Part shown: positions 12,250 through 24,179 of the stretch, piece after piece | How the letters are laid out: each line of letters begins with the position of its first letter | How positions within the stretch are numbered: the stretch's first letter is position 1 | Assembly: GCA_023548195.1 (NCBI GenBank) | Contig: JAJHZJ010000413.1 | Coordinates: 13,885,941-13,949,940 of the forward strand | Direction: 5' to 3' | From: Bettongia penicillata ogilbyi | Lineage: Eukaryota > Chordata > Mammalia > Diprotodontia > Potoroidae | DNA: 64,000 nucleotides | The notes under the pieces: generated by a model | Databases searched by the model: none | Told to the model about the DNA's origin: nothing | What the model saw: only the letters and a program-made list of their open reading frames with translations | Translations under genes and position numbers: made by a program

Positions 12250-12397
12250 CTCTTGGACAGTTGTCTCAGACACTGTGTTTGGACCAATCTCTGTATTCAA
12301 GTACAGTAAGGCATATAGGTAACCTGCTCGTCCATAAAGGAGTTCATCTGGGATATCTGAGTCTTGACTTACAACTGTTTTCTGTAACTGCAAAAGT
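12250..12397 (-). CDS. LANCL2: LANCL2 coding exon 4 (residues 174-223)
   Basis: A 148-nt exon with acceptor TTATTAG before 12397. It reads LLQLQKTVVSQDSDIPDELL and then YGRAGYLYALLYLNTEIGPN up to VQE. GRAGYLYALLYL is one of the repeated LanC barrel motifs. The donor is GAG|GTATTG, weak at positions +4 to +6 compared with the usual GTRAGT. I place the junction here because exon 5 resumes with VVNAI in phase 0, exactly as the family requires. It is separated from exon 3 by a 585-bp intron. Confidence 0.94.
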
Positions 12398-12982
12398 CTA
12401 ATAAAAACAAAAAACAAAATAAAACCAAAATTAATTTCCTCAGAAGAGACATGGAGTATCCTTTATTAAAAAGAAATCAATCCCCTATATTCCCACATTC
12501 TAATTAGGACTTGATGAATGAGGTCATCTCTGATTCAAGAACCAGATTAAAATAACCCTCCAAATCCTTCTCTATCCCCACTAATTCTTCTCCTTCAAGA
12601 GATGCCAGTTAGCAAGTCAGCACAGAGCCCTAGCCCAGATAGCTTTCATTAAATGCCAGCTAAGGCATCTGAGAGAAAAATATTTAAGGAAGAGGCTTCT
12701 ACTATGACTCAAAGTAACAAGTTCAGTCCCTAAAATACAAACCAAACTCATGTCTCAGCTGTACAGATAGCTCTAATGGAACCCTGCCCACAGGAAGACA
12801 AAACTTGGTTGTCCCATCACAATGCCTACAGTGCAGATTACAAAAGTCTTTCAGTTCCTGAAGTAGCATATTGGCTTCCCTCTGTTGTATATAAGACAGG
12901 CACAAAAGCCATTTTTCTGAGGTACTTTTCCACAGCATAGCGCCAGCTAGGAAAGGAGAAATACTTTCCGCTTAAGACTCAC

Positions 12983-13190
12983 TTTGTGATGCACTCTCTG
13001 GATTCGCTGTCACTCTTTAGCTTGTGGTACACCACAGCGCCCACAGCGAGGGGCCCTGCATCCCCACAGAGAAATGTGACCCTGCGGCCACTGAGATTGC
13101 GAAGTGTTCTCTTCACGTAATCCAGGGATCGAAGCAGGTAGGTCTGGTCTGAGGTGACACGGTACATCTGCAGGTACAGGAGGGCAATGC
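12983..13190 (-). CDS. LANCL2: LANCL2 coding exon 3 (residues 105-174)
   Basis: A 208-nt exon with acceptor TTCTAG before 13190 and donor GTGAGT from 12982. It encodes the block starting GIALLYLQMYRVTSDQTYLL and continuing through the basic segment VKRTLRNLSGRRVTFLCG to the Gly-rich turn CGDAGPLAVGAV, ending at ECITK with the last Lys codon split. These are inner-barrel helices of the LanC-like fold and one of its repeated Gly-Gly type turns. Entry is phase 1 and exit phase 2. HAL1 copy B is inserted only about 180 bp upstream of this exon's splice acceptor, in antisense orientation. Confidence 0.96.
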
Positions 13191-13953
13191 CTAGAATAAA
13201 CCAGCCCCCCCAAAATAAAAGCATTATTACATTTCCTTCTGCCTCAGTCCAGTGGCAGTATTTAGGGGTCACTGACAACATTCTTCAGCATAAGCTCCTC
13301 CCACTACATATGAGGGTAAGAAATAGTTTTTGGAGTTGATGGTTGTGAATAAAGAAACTAAGCTGCAGGGGGGCAGAGCCAAGATGGCAGAGCAGAAAGA
13401 CGCACATAAATCTAGTGCTTCCCCCACAGCCCACAAAATACCTGTAAAAATGACTCTCAACAAATTCTAGAGCAGCAGAAGCCACAAAACAGCAGAGGGA
13501 AAGAGGTTTCCAGCCAAAGGTAACCTGGAAGGTCGACAGGAAAGCTCTATCTCACGGGACGCTGAATGGAGCAGAGCCTGGCCCTGCCCGCGTGGCACTG
13601 GGAGGATCAGGACCTAAACAGACCTCCAGGACAGAGTTCTCAGCAGGGAGGGTCCCAGATCCCTCAACCCACATGCAACAAAGAAAGCTCCAAAGGTCAG
13701 TGTGGAAGGGCTTTCCCAGCTGGGAGAGAGGGGAACAGGGTTCCCCTAGTACTGGCCTCAGGTGGCAGCAGCAAGTAGCAAATGGCTACACAGAACAGCC
13801 TGGGTCCACTGTCCAGGCAGATCAGCTTAAAGCCTCTGGCAGAACTGAGCAGCTGATCTGAATCTCAGCCCTGAGCATGGTCCTGGGGGGAGGAGGAAGA
13901 GTAGCACCCTCCTTTTGACAAAGGATTCAGAAGTCAAGTAACTGGCTGGGAAA

Positions 13954-14969
13954 GTGCTCAAAAAAGGGAAGAAAAATAAGACTACAGAAGGTTACTTTCT
14001 TGGTGAACAGGTGTCTCCTCACATCCTTTCAAATGAGGAAGAACAAGGCATACTGTCAGAGGAAGTCAAGGCCCCTGCCTCTAGCGCCTCCAAAGTGAAC
14101 TTAAATGGGGCTCAGGCAATAGAAGAGCTTGAAAAATGAGTTAGCATCTTGCTAAAAGAGAATCATAAAAATGCTGAGGAAAATAACACCTTTAAAAAGA
14201 GGCTAACAAATGGAAAAAGAAGTCCAAAAAGTCAATGAGGAGGAGGCTTTAAAAAGCAGAATTAGTCAAATGGAAAAGAAGGTTCAAAAGTTCATTGAAC
14301 AAAACAGTTCTTTAAAAGAGAGAATTGAATTCAGGGAAGCAAATGACTATGAGATAAACCAAGAAGTTAGAAAACAAAACCAAAAGTTTGAAACAATAGA
14401 AGATAATGTGAAACATCTCACTGGAAAAACAACTGACCTGGAAAATAGATCCAGGAGAGACAATTTAAAAGTTATGGGACTACCTGAAATCCATGATCAA
14501 AAAAAGAGCCTAGACATTATCCTCCAAGAAATTATCAAGGAAAATTGCCCTGCTATTCTAGAACCAGAGAGCAAAATAAATATTGAAAGAATCCACCAAT
14601 CACCTCCTGAAACAGACCCGAAAAACTCCTAGGAATATTTTGGCCAAATTTCAGAGTTCCCAGGTCAAGGAGAAAATACTGCAAGCAGCTAGAAAGAAAT
14701 AACTCTACTATTGTGGAAATACAATCAGGATAACACAGGATCTGGCAGCTTCTACATTAAGGGATCAAAGGGCTTGGAATAGGATATTCCAGAAGTCAAA
14801 AGAACTGGGATTAAAACCAAGAATCACCCACCCAGCAAAGCTGAGTATACTACTTCAAAGGAATAAAAGGTCATTCAATGATATAGAGGACTTTCAAGCA
14901 TTCATGATGAAAAGACCTGAACTGAATAGAAAATTTGACTTTCAAACACAAGAATCAAGAGAAGCATGA
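13954..14969 (+). pseudogene. Decayed L1/HAL1 ORF1 (copy B)
   Basis: Homologous to the intact ORF1 of copies A and C but broken. The start codon is GTG instead of ATG at 13954, a stop follows after about 61 codons (14139), and frame changes and further stops occur, including one after 14632. The coiled-coil and RRM blocks (TTDLENRSRRDNLKVMGLPE) can still be recognised. The usual stop after the terminal Gln-Glu is replaced by sense codons, so the ancestral frame ran a few codons further to the TGA at 14967-14969, as in copy E. Confidence 0.85.
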
Positions 14970-15095
14970 AAAGGTAAACAGGAAAGAGAAATCATAAAAG
15001 ACTTTCTAAAGCTGAACTGTTTACATTCCTACATGGAAAGATAATATTTGTAACTCTTGAGACTTTTCTCATTATTTGGGTAGGTGGAGGGATTA

Positions 15096-15128
15096 TACAC
15101 ACACACACATACACACACACACACACAT
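15096..15128 (+). repeat. (CA)n microsatellite in copy B
   Basis: Nearly pure ACACAC run with one ACAT interruption, at the conserved CA block just after ORF1. Confidence 0.9.
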
Positions 15129-16809
15129 ATAGACAGAGAGTACAAGTTGAGTTGAATCAGAAGAGATGATATCCATAAAAAAAAAATAAAATAAAAATTA
15201 ATGGGTAAGGAAGGAAAATACTGTAAGAAGAAAGGGAGAAATGGAATGAGGCAGGCCATAACTCATAAAAGAGATAAGAAAAATCTTGTTCAATGGAGGA
15301 GAAAAGGGAGAAGGTGAGAGGGGAAAAGCGAAGCTTAGTCTCTTCACATATGGCTTAAGGAGAGAATAACATGCTCACTCAATTTGGTATGAAAATCTAT
15401 CTTATACTACAGAAAAGAAGGGGAGGAGGGAACAAGTGGGGTGAGGGGGATGATTGAAGGGAAGGCAAATGGGAGAAGGGAGTAACTAGAAATAAACACT
15501 TTTGGGAAGAGACAAGGTCAAATGAGAGAATAAAAAACGCAGGGGACAGGGTAGGATAGAGGGCAATATAGTTAGTATTACACAACATGATTATTATGGA
15601 AGTCTTTTGCAAAATGACACATATATAGCCTGCACTGAATTGCTTGCCTTCTCAGTGGGTAGGGTAGATAGGGAGGGAGGGAGAGAAGTTGGAATTCAAA
15701 GTATTAGAAAAGAATGTTGCGAATACTATTGCATATAACTGGGAAATAAGAAACATAGGTAATGGGGTACAGAAATTTATCTTGCCCTACAAGAAAAGAG
15801 AGAAGATGGGGATAAGGGAAGGGTGGGGTGTGATAGAAGGGAGGGTACACTGAGGGAAGGGGTAATCAGAATGCAAGGTATTATGGGGTGGGGGAGGGGA
15901 GAGATGGGGAGAAAAATTGTAACTCAAAATTTTTTTGAAATGAATGTTGAAATCTAAAAATAAATAAATACAAAAAAAAAAAGAAAGAAACTAAGCTGCA
16001 GAAGGAAAAGGCACAATGGACATAGCTAAAAGCATTACCTTCGATTAGAGAAAGGACACCATGTATAATACTCTGCAGAGGATTCCTATGCCCTCTTTTC
16101 TACCTCCAGTCTGTGATCTATTTTAAAACCTCTACTTAGCTAGCTCCATGAGGAAAGGTGCAACCAGTGTGTCCCCCAAAACCAGTGTGACAGCACTCTG
16201 ACTATAACTAACAAAACTATCCTTAAAAGATCCTTGAAAACAGCATTCACCATGAATGTTTCCTCTTTTATTTTTGTTTTAAATTCACACTGAGCTTACT
16301 GAAAGTAGGCAGTTACCTATGAACAAACTAAAAATCACAGCAGATATAATGCAAGGTTCTATTTAGAACAGCCTTAATTTCACTAGGTGAGGTTGGTCCA
16401 ATGATTGACAATGAAATTCTTAAAATAGGATACAAATTTTGGTGAGCGGGGAGCCAGATGGAATCTTTTAATGACAGACACAGCTAGTAAGATACCAAGG
16501 AGCAAGTATGCCTGGGCTGGATACCATTAGAGGTAAAGGCAGCTGGAGGAATGCTGTGAGCTGGCCTTGCTGTGATTTCTTCTTAGATATGCTTTAGCTT
16601 TTAATATTTAAACTCACTTTAGCCAGCTTAGGTTCATAATTGTATTGGGGATCAGTTTTTCTTGTTGTATGTCTGTCTGACCTCCTGCATCTGTTTACCA
16701 TTGTTGACACTAGGGAATTTTTACTGACGCCCCAAAAAATAAACAAAAAACATAACTATAGTACATTTTGCTAACTTTGCGGGGAGAGGAAATGATAGTA
16801 ATGACAGAC

Positions 16810-17420
16810 TTGTTGAGTTAGAAGCAACCCAAGATGTTCTCATCTGTTTTGGAACAGGAATCCCTCTTCAACACACCTGATGAGTGATGCCTAGACTTCC
16901 CTGACAACATCCAGTGATAGGAAACGTATAGTTCCCTAACACAGCCTACTTTCCTTCTAACCATCAAGAAATAAGTTTTTCCTTATATCAAGCCTAAACT
17001 TGTGTCTCTGAAACTTCCAAAAACTAACTTTTTTTAGGCCAAGCAGAAAAAGTCCAAATTTCATTTCCATAGATTGGGCCTTGAAATTCTTTGAGCCAAT
17101 CATCACAGCTTTTCTACTGCTGGCTAATTGTTCCTAGTCCTTTCAAAAGATCCTCACAATAACAGGTCCTCAGGGTTAATATCTTCCGAATGCCCCTTAC
17201 CTTATTAAAGGCCTTCCTAAAAAGTGCTGCCAAAGCAATCCTGCTATTCTAAATGTGGTGTGGCCAGGGCAGTACTGAGGGCCTATTAAACTGCATTCTA
17301 TCTGTTGTGCTAATCTTCGTATTTGCCTTTTTGGCTGCCATCTTACAATTAACTACAGTCCCCTAAAACTTGCAGACTTGCCTCCCAACACTCACCCCAT
17401 CTTGTATACATATAAGGCTA
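16810..17420 (-). mobile_element. CR1/L3 LINE relic
   Basis: Weaker third copy: AAATGTGGTGTGGCCAGGGC near 17251 and GCCTTTTTGGCTGCCATCTT near 17325 match the same CR1/L3 region as the copies near 56 and 63 kb. Confidence 0.55.
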
Positions 17421-17519
17421 ATTTTTTTAACCCAATTATAGAGGAAGGCTTACAATTACAAATTTATGTCAGCTAATCTCAACTAAGCCCCCACTGCAGT
17501 TAGAGCAAGCCTTTCATTC

Positions 17520-17803
17520 CTTCCTTCTTGATTCTCTACAAACCCTTCTTTCACTCCTCCAGATTCCTTCCCTCTCCCTGCCAGCTCTCAGCAGAGAGCA
17601 CCTTCACCTCATACCTTGCACAGACAAGAAGTTATCAACTCTACAACGCTCCTTCTCTACTACTAGGTATCTTAAAACACATTGCCATTAGCCCATCTTT
17701 ACCTCCAACCCCTCTAACTGGATCTTTGACTTTATCTTCTTGTCTCCACCAGCAGACTGTTCCCATAATTATCCCCTCCTTCTCTCTTAAATCTTCCCCT
17801 ATC
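17520..17803 (+). mobile_element. L2 LINE relic, 5' part (split by copy C)
   Basis: Pyrimidine-rich sequence typical of the L2 ORF region, interrupted at 17803 by HAL1 copy C and continuing at 20764. I recognise the family from phrases such as the CCCATAATTATCCCCTCCTT and TCTTAAATCTTCC segments. The frame is degraded. Confidence 0.55.
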
Positions 17804-20763
17804 AGGGCGGAACCAAGATGGCAGAGTAGAAGGATGCACGTTTACAAGCTCCGAAACCACAGCCCATAGAATTAATGCAAAAAGAGACCCCATATCTTCT
17901 GGACCACTGAAAGGGGTACAAAAACGGAGTGGAAGAGATTTCCGTTCCAGGGAGCCCTGGAGACCCGTCCCCAGGGTCTGTCGCGCCCCGGAAAGCAGAC
18001 CCCACCCCCAGCGCTGCCCTGGCCGCGGCCCCAGAGAAGCTGACCTGAGCAGGCTTCAAGGACCGAAGCTCCGGCAGCCGGGAAAGTCCCTCCGCCCACA
18101 GAAGCTACAGGTCAGTGAGAGAGAAGGCTGGGCTGGACAAGAGGAGGAGCGGAGTGTCTCCGTGACTCGGGCCCCCTCGGGAGGAAGCGGCGGTGGCAGA
18201 GACGGGGGCAGGAAGCGGCGGAGGCAGAGGCGTGGGCGGCAGCGGAGGCAGTAGTGGCTGCGGCCGGCCCAGGACTCCCCCCAGCAGCAGGCAGGATCCG
18301 CATTACGGAAGGTCTCTGCATAAACAACCGAAGGGAGCTGAGCCTAGGAGACGGCCCTGCCCCACCCCGCTCTTTTACTGAAGGCCTCTGCATAAAGCCC
18401 CTGAGGGAACTGAGCCTGGGAGGCGGCCCCCCCCCACCCGCTCTGTTCCTGAAAGTCTCTGCATAAAGCCCCTGAGGGAGCTGAGCCTGGGAGGCGGCCC
18501 TGCCCCCACCCCAGCGCCAGAACTAAAGCTCACATTGATTAGCGGCGCGAAAAGCCCATTTGAATCTCAGAGCCCAAGCACTAGCTGGGTGGATCTAGGT
18601 GGGGGTGGACAGGAATCTCAGAAGTCAAGTAATCGGCTGGGAAAATGCCTAGAAAAGGGAAGAAAAATAAGACTATAGAGAGTTTTTTCCAACAAATGCA
18701 AATGATCCCGATATTCGGATCTGACGAGGATGAGGAAATATTCTTGCCATCAGGGAAAGACATGGAGGGCGGGGCCTCAGCACCCCAGACACCCCAGGGG
18801 GACGTCGGGTGGGCTCAGGCCTTGGAAGAGCTCAAAAAGGATTTTGAAAAGCAAGTTAGACAGGTGGAGGAAAAACTGGGAAGAGAAATGAGAGAGATGC
18901 AAGAAAAGTATGAAAAACGGGTCAATACCTTGGTTAAGGAGACCCAAAAAAGTGCTGAAGAAAATAACACCTTGAAGAATAGGCTCACTCAATTGGCAAA
19001 AGAAGTTCAAAAAGCCAATGAGGAGAAGACTGCTTTCAAAAGCAGAATTAGCCAAATGGAAAAAGAGGTTCAAAAGCTCACTGAATTTAATAGTTCTCTC
19101 AAAATTAGAATGGAACAGATGGAGTCTAATGACTTTACGAGAAACCAAGAAATCACCAAACAAAACCAAAAGAATGAAAAAATGGAAGAGAATGTGAAAT
19201 ATCTCATGGGAAAAACAACTGACCTGGAAAATAGATCCAGGAGAGACAATTTAAAAATTATGGGACTACCTGAAAGTCATGATCAAAAAAAGAGCCTAGA
19301 TATCATCTTCCATGAAATTATCAAGGAAAACTGCCCTGACATTCTACAACCAGAGGGCAAAATAAGTACTGAAAGAATCCATCGATCACCACCTGAAAGA
19401 GATCCAAAAAGAGAAACTCCTAGGAACATTGTGGCCAAATTCCAGAACTCCCAGCTCAAAGAGAAAATCTTGCAAGCAGCTAGAAAGAAACAATTCCAGT
19501 ACTGTGGAAATACAATCAGGGTAACTCAAGATCTAGCAGCTTCTACATTAAGGGATCGAAGGGCGTGGAATAGGATATTCCAGAAGTCAAAGGAACTAGG
19601 ACTCAAACCAAGAATCACCTACCCAGCAAAACTGAGTATAATACTTCAGGGGAAAATATGGTCTTTCAATGAAACAGAGGACTTTCAAGCATTCTTGATG
19701 AAAAGACCAGAGCTGACAAGAAAATTCGACTTTCAAACACAAGAATGAGAAGAAGCATGAAAAAATAAACAGCGAAGAGAAGTCTTAAGGGACTTACCAG
19801 AAGTGAACTGTTTACATTCATACAGGGAAAGACAATATTTCTAACTCTTAAAACTTTTCAGTATCTGGGTAGTTGGTGGGACCACACGTACACATGTACA
19901 CGCATGCACACACATACACACATGCACACACATACAGAGACAGAGAGCACAGAGTGAATTGAATAGGATGGGACCATATCTTAAAAGAAATTAAGGTAAA
20001 TGGTGACAGAGAAATGTAGTGGGAGGAAAGAGGGTGAAATGGAATGGGGTAATTATATGTCATTTAAGAGGCAAGTAGGAGACTTTTAAGTGGAGGGAAA
20101 AAGAGGAGAGCTGAGAAAAAAAAAACAATTAGTTTACCCTCATCACATTTGACTAAAGGAAGGAATAAAATGCACACTATTTTGGTATGAAAACCTATCT
20201 TACAGTATAGGAAAGTGGGGGAGAAGGAGATAAGCAAGGGGGGGGATGATGGAAGGGAGGGTAAAGGGAGGAGGGAGCAATTTGAAGTCAACACTTGGGG
20301 AGGGACAGGATCAAAAGACAGAAGAGAAACAATGAGGGGCAGGTTAGGAGGGATGGTAATCCAGTTAGTCTTACACAACACGACTATTTTCAAAGTCATT
20401 TGCAAAACTACACTGATATGGCCTATATTGAATTGCCTGCCGTCCCAAAAGGAATGGGTGGGGAGGGAGGGATGGGGAGAATTTGGAACTCAAAGTTTTA
20501 GGAACAACTGTTTAGTATTGCTGTTGCTACTAGGAAAGAAGACATACAGATAATGAGGAATAGAAAGTCATCTGGCCCTACAGGGGAAAAGAGAAAATGG
20601 AGACAAGAGAAGGGAGGGATGACAGAAGAGAGGGCAGATTGGAGATAGGGAAAATTAGATTGCTTGGGGTATTGGGGTGGGGGGAGGGGTTAAAAGGGGA
20701 GAAAATTTGGAACCCCAAATTTTGTGAAAATGATTGTAAAAAGTTAAATAAATAAACAAATGA
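17804..20763 (+). mobile_element. HAL1-like element, copy C (full length, intact ORF1)
   Basis: Starts AGGGCGGAACCAAGATGGCAG and ends with a TAAATAAATAAACAAATG-type tail. It is flanked by a 15-bp target-site duplication AAATCTTCCCCTATC at 17789-17803 and 20764-20778. The 5'UTR of ~840 bp contains short internal repeats (TCTCTGCATAAAGCCCCTGA-type) in at least two copies. ORF1 is intact and ORF2 is absent. The element split an older plus-strand L2 LINE, which resumes after it. It lies in LANCL2 intron 2, antisense. Confidence 0.92.
18645..19748 (+). CDS. L1/HAL1 ORF1 protein, intact (copy C)
   Basis: A 367-residue open frame, colinear with copy A without gaps and about 93% identical in protein. 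It begins MPRKGKKNKT, has the acidic GSDEDEE segment, a long coiled coil (about 55-175), the RRM start in NRSRRDNLKIMGLPES, PRNIVAKF, and the C-terminal ITYPAKLSIILQGKIWSF block. The expected role is that of L1 ORF1p: a trimeric RNA-binding chaperone for the element's own RNA. There is no stop or frameshift. Its position inside a HAL1 without ORF2 means any mobility would depend on reverse transcriptase supplied in trans. Confidence 0.9.
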   Translation: MPRKGKKNKTIESFFQQMQMIPIFGSDEDEEIFLPSGKDMEGGASAPQTPQGDVGWAQALEELKKDFEKQVRQVEEKLGREMREMQEKYEKRVNTLVKETQKSAEENNTLKNRLTQLAKEVQKANEEKTAFKSRISQMEKEVQKLTEFNSSLKIRMEQMESNDFTRNQEITKQNQKNEKMEENVKYLMGKTTDLENRSRRDNLKIMGLPESHDQKKSLDIIFHEIIKENCPDILQPEGKISTERIHRSPPERDPKRETPRNIVAKFQNSQLKEKILQAARKKQFQYCGNTIRVTQDLAASTLRDRRAWNRIFQKSKELGLKPRITYPAKLSIILQGKIWSFNETEDFQAFLMKRPELTRKFDFQTQE

Positions 20764-22200
20764 AAATCTTCCCCTATCCTACTTCCTATAAATGTCCAGA
20801 TCTCCCCAAGCTTTAACCGCATACTCCCATCTGACTCTACCAACCCTTCAAGCTGTCATCCTATACTAAGCCTCCCTTTGACAAACTCTCTCTTTACTTC
20901 CTCCCCTCTCACTCCCTTCCCAACCCTTAGTCATCTGGCTTCTGACCTCTCCCTTCAGTGAAACTTCCCTCCCTTAGCTGCCAAATCCGATGGCCTTTTC
21001 TCAACTCTCATCTTTCTCAATGTCTCTCCAGCACCGAACACTGTCGGCAGCCCTCTCTTCACCCTGGCTTTTCTGATATTGTTCTGTTTTGGTTCAATCC
21101 TGAGCTTTCCTCTTCAGTCTCCTTGGTTGGACTTTCACTCTAAACTGTGCACATGCTGCAGAGCTCTGTCTTCGGTCCTCTTCTTTTCTCTCTGTAAATT
21201 CTTTTATTGACATCTTCCTAGGTTCAGTTACCATCTCTAGGCAGTGACTCCCACATCTATACACCAAGTTGCTGAGCTCCATTTCCTGCATTACCTGTGG
21301 CTTGCTGGACATTTTACATTTGGTGTCCTATAGATCTATCAGACTCACCATGTTGAAAACAGCTATCTTTCCCAGGACCCCGCAGTGGGGGGACCACTGA
21401 GTTACCCAATTCCTTCCAGTTACCCAGGTTCCAAGCCTCAGGAGTAATCCTTTACTCCTTCCTCTCTGCACCTTCCATATCCAATCAACGGTCAAGTCTT
21501 GTCAGTTTTATCTCTGTACCATTCCTTAAATTCTTCCCCTTCTACCATTCTCAAGGATACCACTCTGGTTCAAGGACCTCATGAAGTCACATCTAGAATA
21601 TTGCAGCAGCCTCCTAACTGGTCTCCACAACTGACGTCTCTCTCCTCCACACAGCTACTACTGCCTTTTCTGAAGGGTAGATCTGGTTATCTGGTCATCC
21701 CTTGCTTAGTAAACGTTAGTGGTTTTCTATTACTTCTAGCATCAAATAAAAAATACTCTGTTTGGTGATTAAAGTTCTCTACAATCTGGCCCCCAAGTCA
21801 CTTTTCCAGTCTTTAACTATCTTAGTTCCTTCCCTACCCTCTCCAGTTCTGGCTTTCTTACTGGTCCTCACACAAGAAAGAGCATCCCGACCAATCCTGT
21901 GCATAGGCTGCCCCTGCATCCACAATGGTCTCTCTCCTCACCTTCACCTCTTAGGATCTTGTTTCTTCCCAAGCCCAGCTCAAATGCCATCTCCTGTATG
22001 AAGCCTTTCCTGTGCTCTCCCTGCACTCAGCTGCTAGGGTTTCCTCTCTGAGTTAGTATATATTTGTTTTTATAAACTTCCACATGTACATGCTGTCTCA
22101 GTCATGGAAGGTAAGTTCCTTAAGGGCAGGGGCTGTTTAATCTTTGCTTCTATATCCTCAGCACCCAGGCACAATACCTGACAAAGAATAGTTACAGCAT
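20764..22200 (+). mobile_element. L2 LINE relic, 3' part including the 3' end
   Basis: Continuation of the L2 element split by copy C. It includes decayed reverse-transcriptase sequence, a block corresponding to GAACCTCATCACCTC-type ORF end (about 21580-21700), and the L2 3' tail with TTAAGGGCAGGGGCTG and a CAGCACCCAGGCACAATACC block near 22120-22180. It is heavily mutated, with no coding capacity. Confidence 0.75.
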
Positions 22201-23299
22201 AAATGCTGGCTGCTTGATTTATCTGAGTAGATGCAGTCCAAGGAGATATTTCTGGACCCTGACTCTTTTGACAAATGTGTCAATTATCCCTTCCTGTTTG
22301 TGTCAATAGAAAATTTTAAAACCAAATATTTCTCACCATCCTTTAAGTGTCAAAAATATTATAGCTAAACATATTGCTAACATGGTGGAAACACGGATTT
22401 CTTTTTTTATTTAGATGGTCTCTGTCCTATACTTAAATTTAACAGAATCCAAGAACCTTAATGTTGGAAGGTGCTTAAGAGGTTTTTCTATTGGATTCTA
22501 ATCTGTAAGTCAATCAAAGCTTTTGTCTTTGCTATAGCATTTGCTGTGTTTATATATTTAGTTCAGTCTACAGGTTTATAATCTTAAAAAGCTGAAAGAA
22601 TTTGATTATTTTATGGTGATCAGCAATTCTGCCAGTAGAAAGCCAGTCATTGCTAACTCCCTAAGACATGGGGTAGGTTCTTACCAACATTTATGGCTAT
22701 TTCTTAAATTCCCCCTCGTTGTCATCAACTAGGCTTGATGTTTTCTTAGAGCAAAGACCTTATCCTGATTTCCTCTGTTCCATCATTGCCCTGACTGAAA
22801 CAGGTACCTACATAGAGAATCAGTGGAATATTAGAATCTAGAAAACAAAAGATCCCAGAACAAATCTTAATCTAATTCATTTCTATATTTCAGGAGGTCT
22901 GTGAGTTTGGAGAGGCAAAAAACATTTTTTCACTAACTTTTAGCTGAAATACAACCCTTATTTCAACTCCTAATTTTTAAACTACTAATTTAAAAATTCA
23001 ACTACTAATTTTAAAAGAAATATTCTAAGGGATCCATAGACTTCCCTAGACTGCTAAAGGTTAAGAATCCTTGCTCCAAAGAATTCTTCTTGCTAACCAA
23101 CAGCTAGTATTGGCTCTTTTCATATATTAATGAACAGGTTCAAATTCCCTGTTTTCAAAAGAGGGGTTTAGTATTTCACTCACTTCTAAACTAGTGTAGA
23201 TATGAGAGCAGCTGATTGCTTAATCACCAAAAAAATCTACTCAATCAAAAGGAGCCATAAAGGCACTAGGACGGGGGAGGCATCCAACAACAAGAATGT

Positions 23300-23520
23300 T
23301 ATTGTTTTTAACAACTTACATTCATTGTTACAAGATGATCTCACAGACGTTATCTCATTTGATACTCATAAAAACTGCAGGAGGGAATAGTAGTACAAGT
23401 ATTATTGTACCCATTTGACAGGTGAAAAAACTGAGAACACAGCAGTAAAAAGTTTGTACAAGATATAGACAGAAGTAGTGAATGACAGCCAGAACCCTAA
23501 CTCAGGTCTCATTCTGCCTC
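23300..23520 (-). mobile_element. MIR-like SINE
   Basis: GTTATCTCATTTGATACTCA followed by TGTACCCATTTGACAGGTGA and a decayed tRNA-side region. Confidence 0.65.
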
Positions 23521-23890
23521 AAAGATCAGAGATCAGAATACTGCTACTCTGGTGTGCTTAGTACAAAATGTCAGCATGAGCAGGTAGTTGTAGAGCTAAA
23601 AATTGATCAAATAAGATTTTTTTTTAATGAACAAAGTTCAAGTGTTGATTACCTAGTCAAAAATCCTAAGGCAAAAAAGACCTTTGCATAACCCTAAAGC
23701 ACCTGATCAACAAAGAATAAGTTCAAAGTAATAACAACTTACATTTCTTTAACACCTTGAGGTATAAAAAGTGCTTATCTCAAACTCCTATATATGAATA
23801 AATACTTAATTATTTTAAAAGGAGAAAGATTCAAAATCTAGTCAAAGGAATAAATACAAGGGGTCCTCAAAGACTATGCTCCAGGCTTAC

Positions 23891-24008
23891 CGGTCCAGCC
23901 AGTGTATGCAGAGCAGTCATGAGGGTCAGCTGTCTTCAGGCCTTCCTCCATCTGTTGCAGGAGGTCCTTGATTTTGGTCTGGATCCTCTTTGCAAAACTG
24001 GAGTTGAT
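23891..24008 (-). CDS. LANCL2: LANCL2 coding exon 2 (residues 66-105)
   Basis: A 118-nt exon preceded on the minus strand by AG (24010-24009) and followed by donor GTAAG (23890-23886). It reads INSSFAKRIQTKIKDLLQQ, continues through MEEGLKTADPHDCSAYTGWT, and leaves one base of a Gly codon that exon 3 completes. This is the start of the LanC-like (alpha/alpha)6-barrel domain: a charged helix followed by the conserved YTGWTG turn. Phase is 0 on entry and 1 on exit, consistent with exons 1 and 3. The frame is too short to show as a long ORF and was found by reading the minus strand. Confidence is high because nearly every residue matches LANCL2. Confidence 0.95.
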
Positions 24009-24179
24009 CTGAAAACCCAGGCAAAGGGGGAGGAGAGAATTATACAGTAAGAAATTGTTAAAACTAAATATTTTGCTTTTTTTAAAAAGAACCTAGAAGA
24101 TATTCATTCTAGGTCGCCAATAAAAACAATTGCTTTTTTCCCTCTATTAGCTTCAGCCTAGCTTATGATCATAAAGGGC

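Larger units (their letters stand above)
13369..15983 (+). mobile_element. HAL1-like element, copy B (older, full length)
   Basis: Starts GGGGCAGAGCCAAGATGGCAG and ends in an A-rich tail. It is flanked by an 18-bp target-site duplication AAAGAAACTAAGCTGCAG at 13351-13368 and 15984-16001. The order is 5'UTR, decayed ORF1 and purine-rich 3'UTR with a CA block, with no ORF2. Its 5'UTR, with ATGACTCTCAACAAATTCTA, is of a different type from copies A, C, F and G and resembles copy D. It lies in LANCL2 intron 2, antisense, about 180 bp upstream of the exon 3 acceptor. Confidence 0.9.

Noticed and set aside
13269..13485. Minus-strand frames across the exon 3 upstream region and the copy B 5' end
   Set aside because: They read through the antisense of the HAL1 5'UTR and intron; no LANCL2 residues are encoded.
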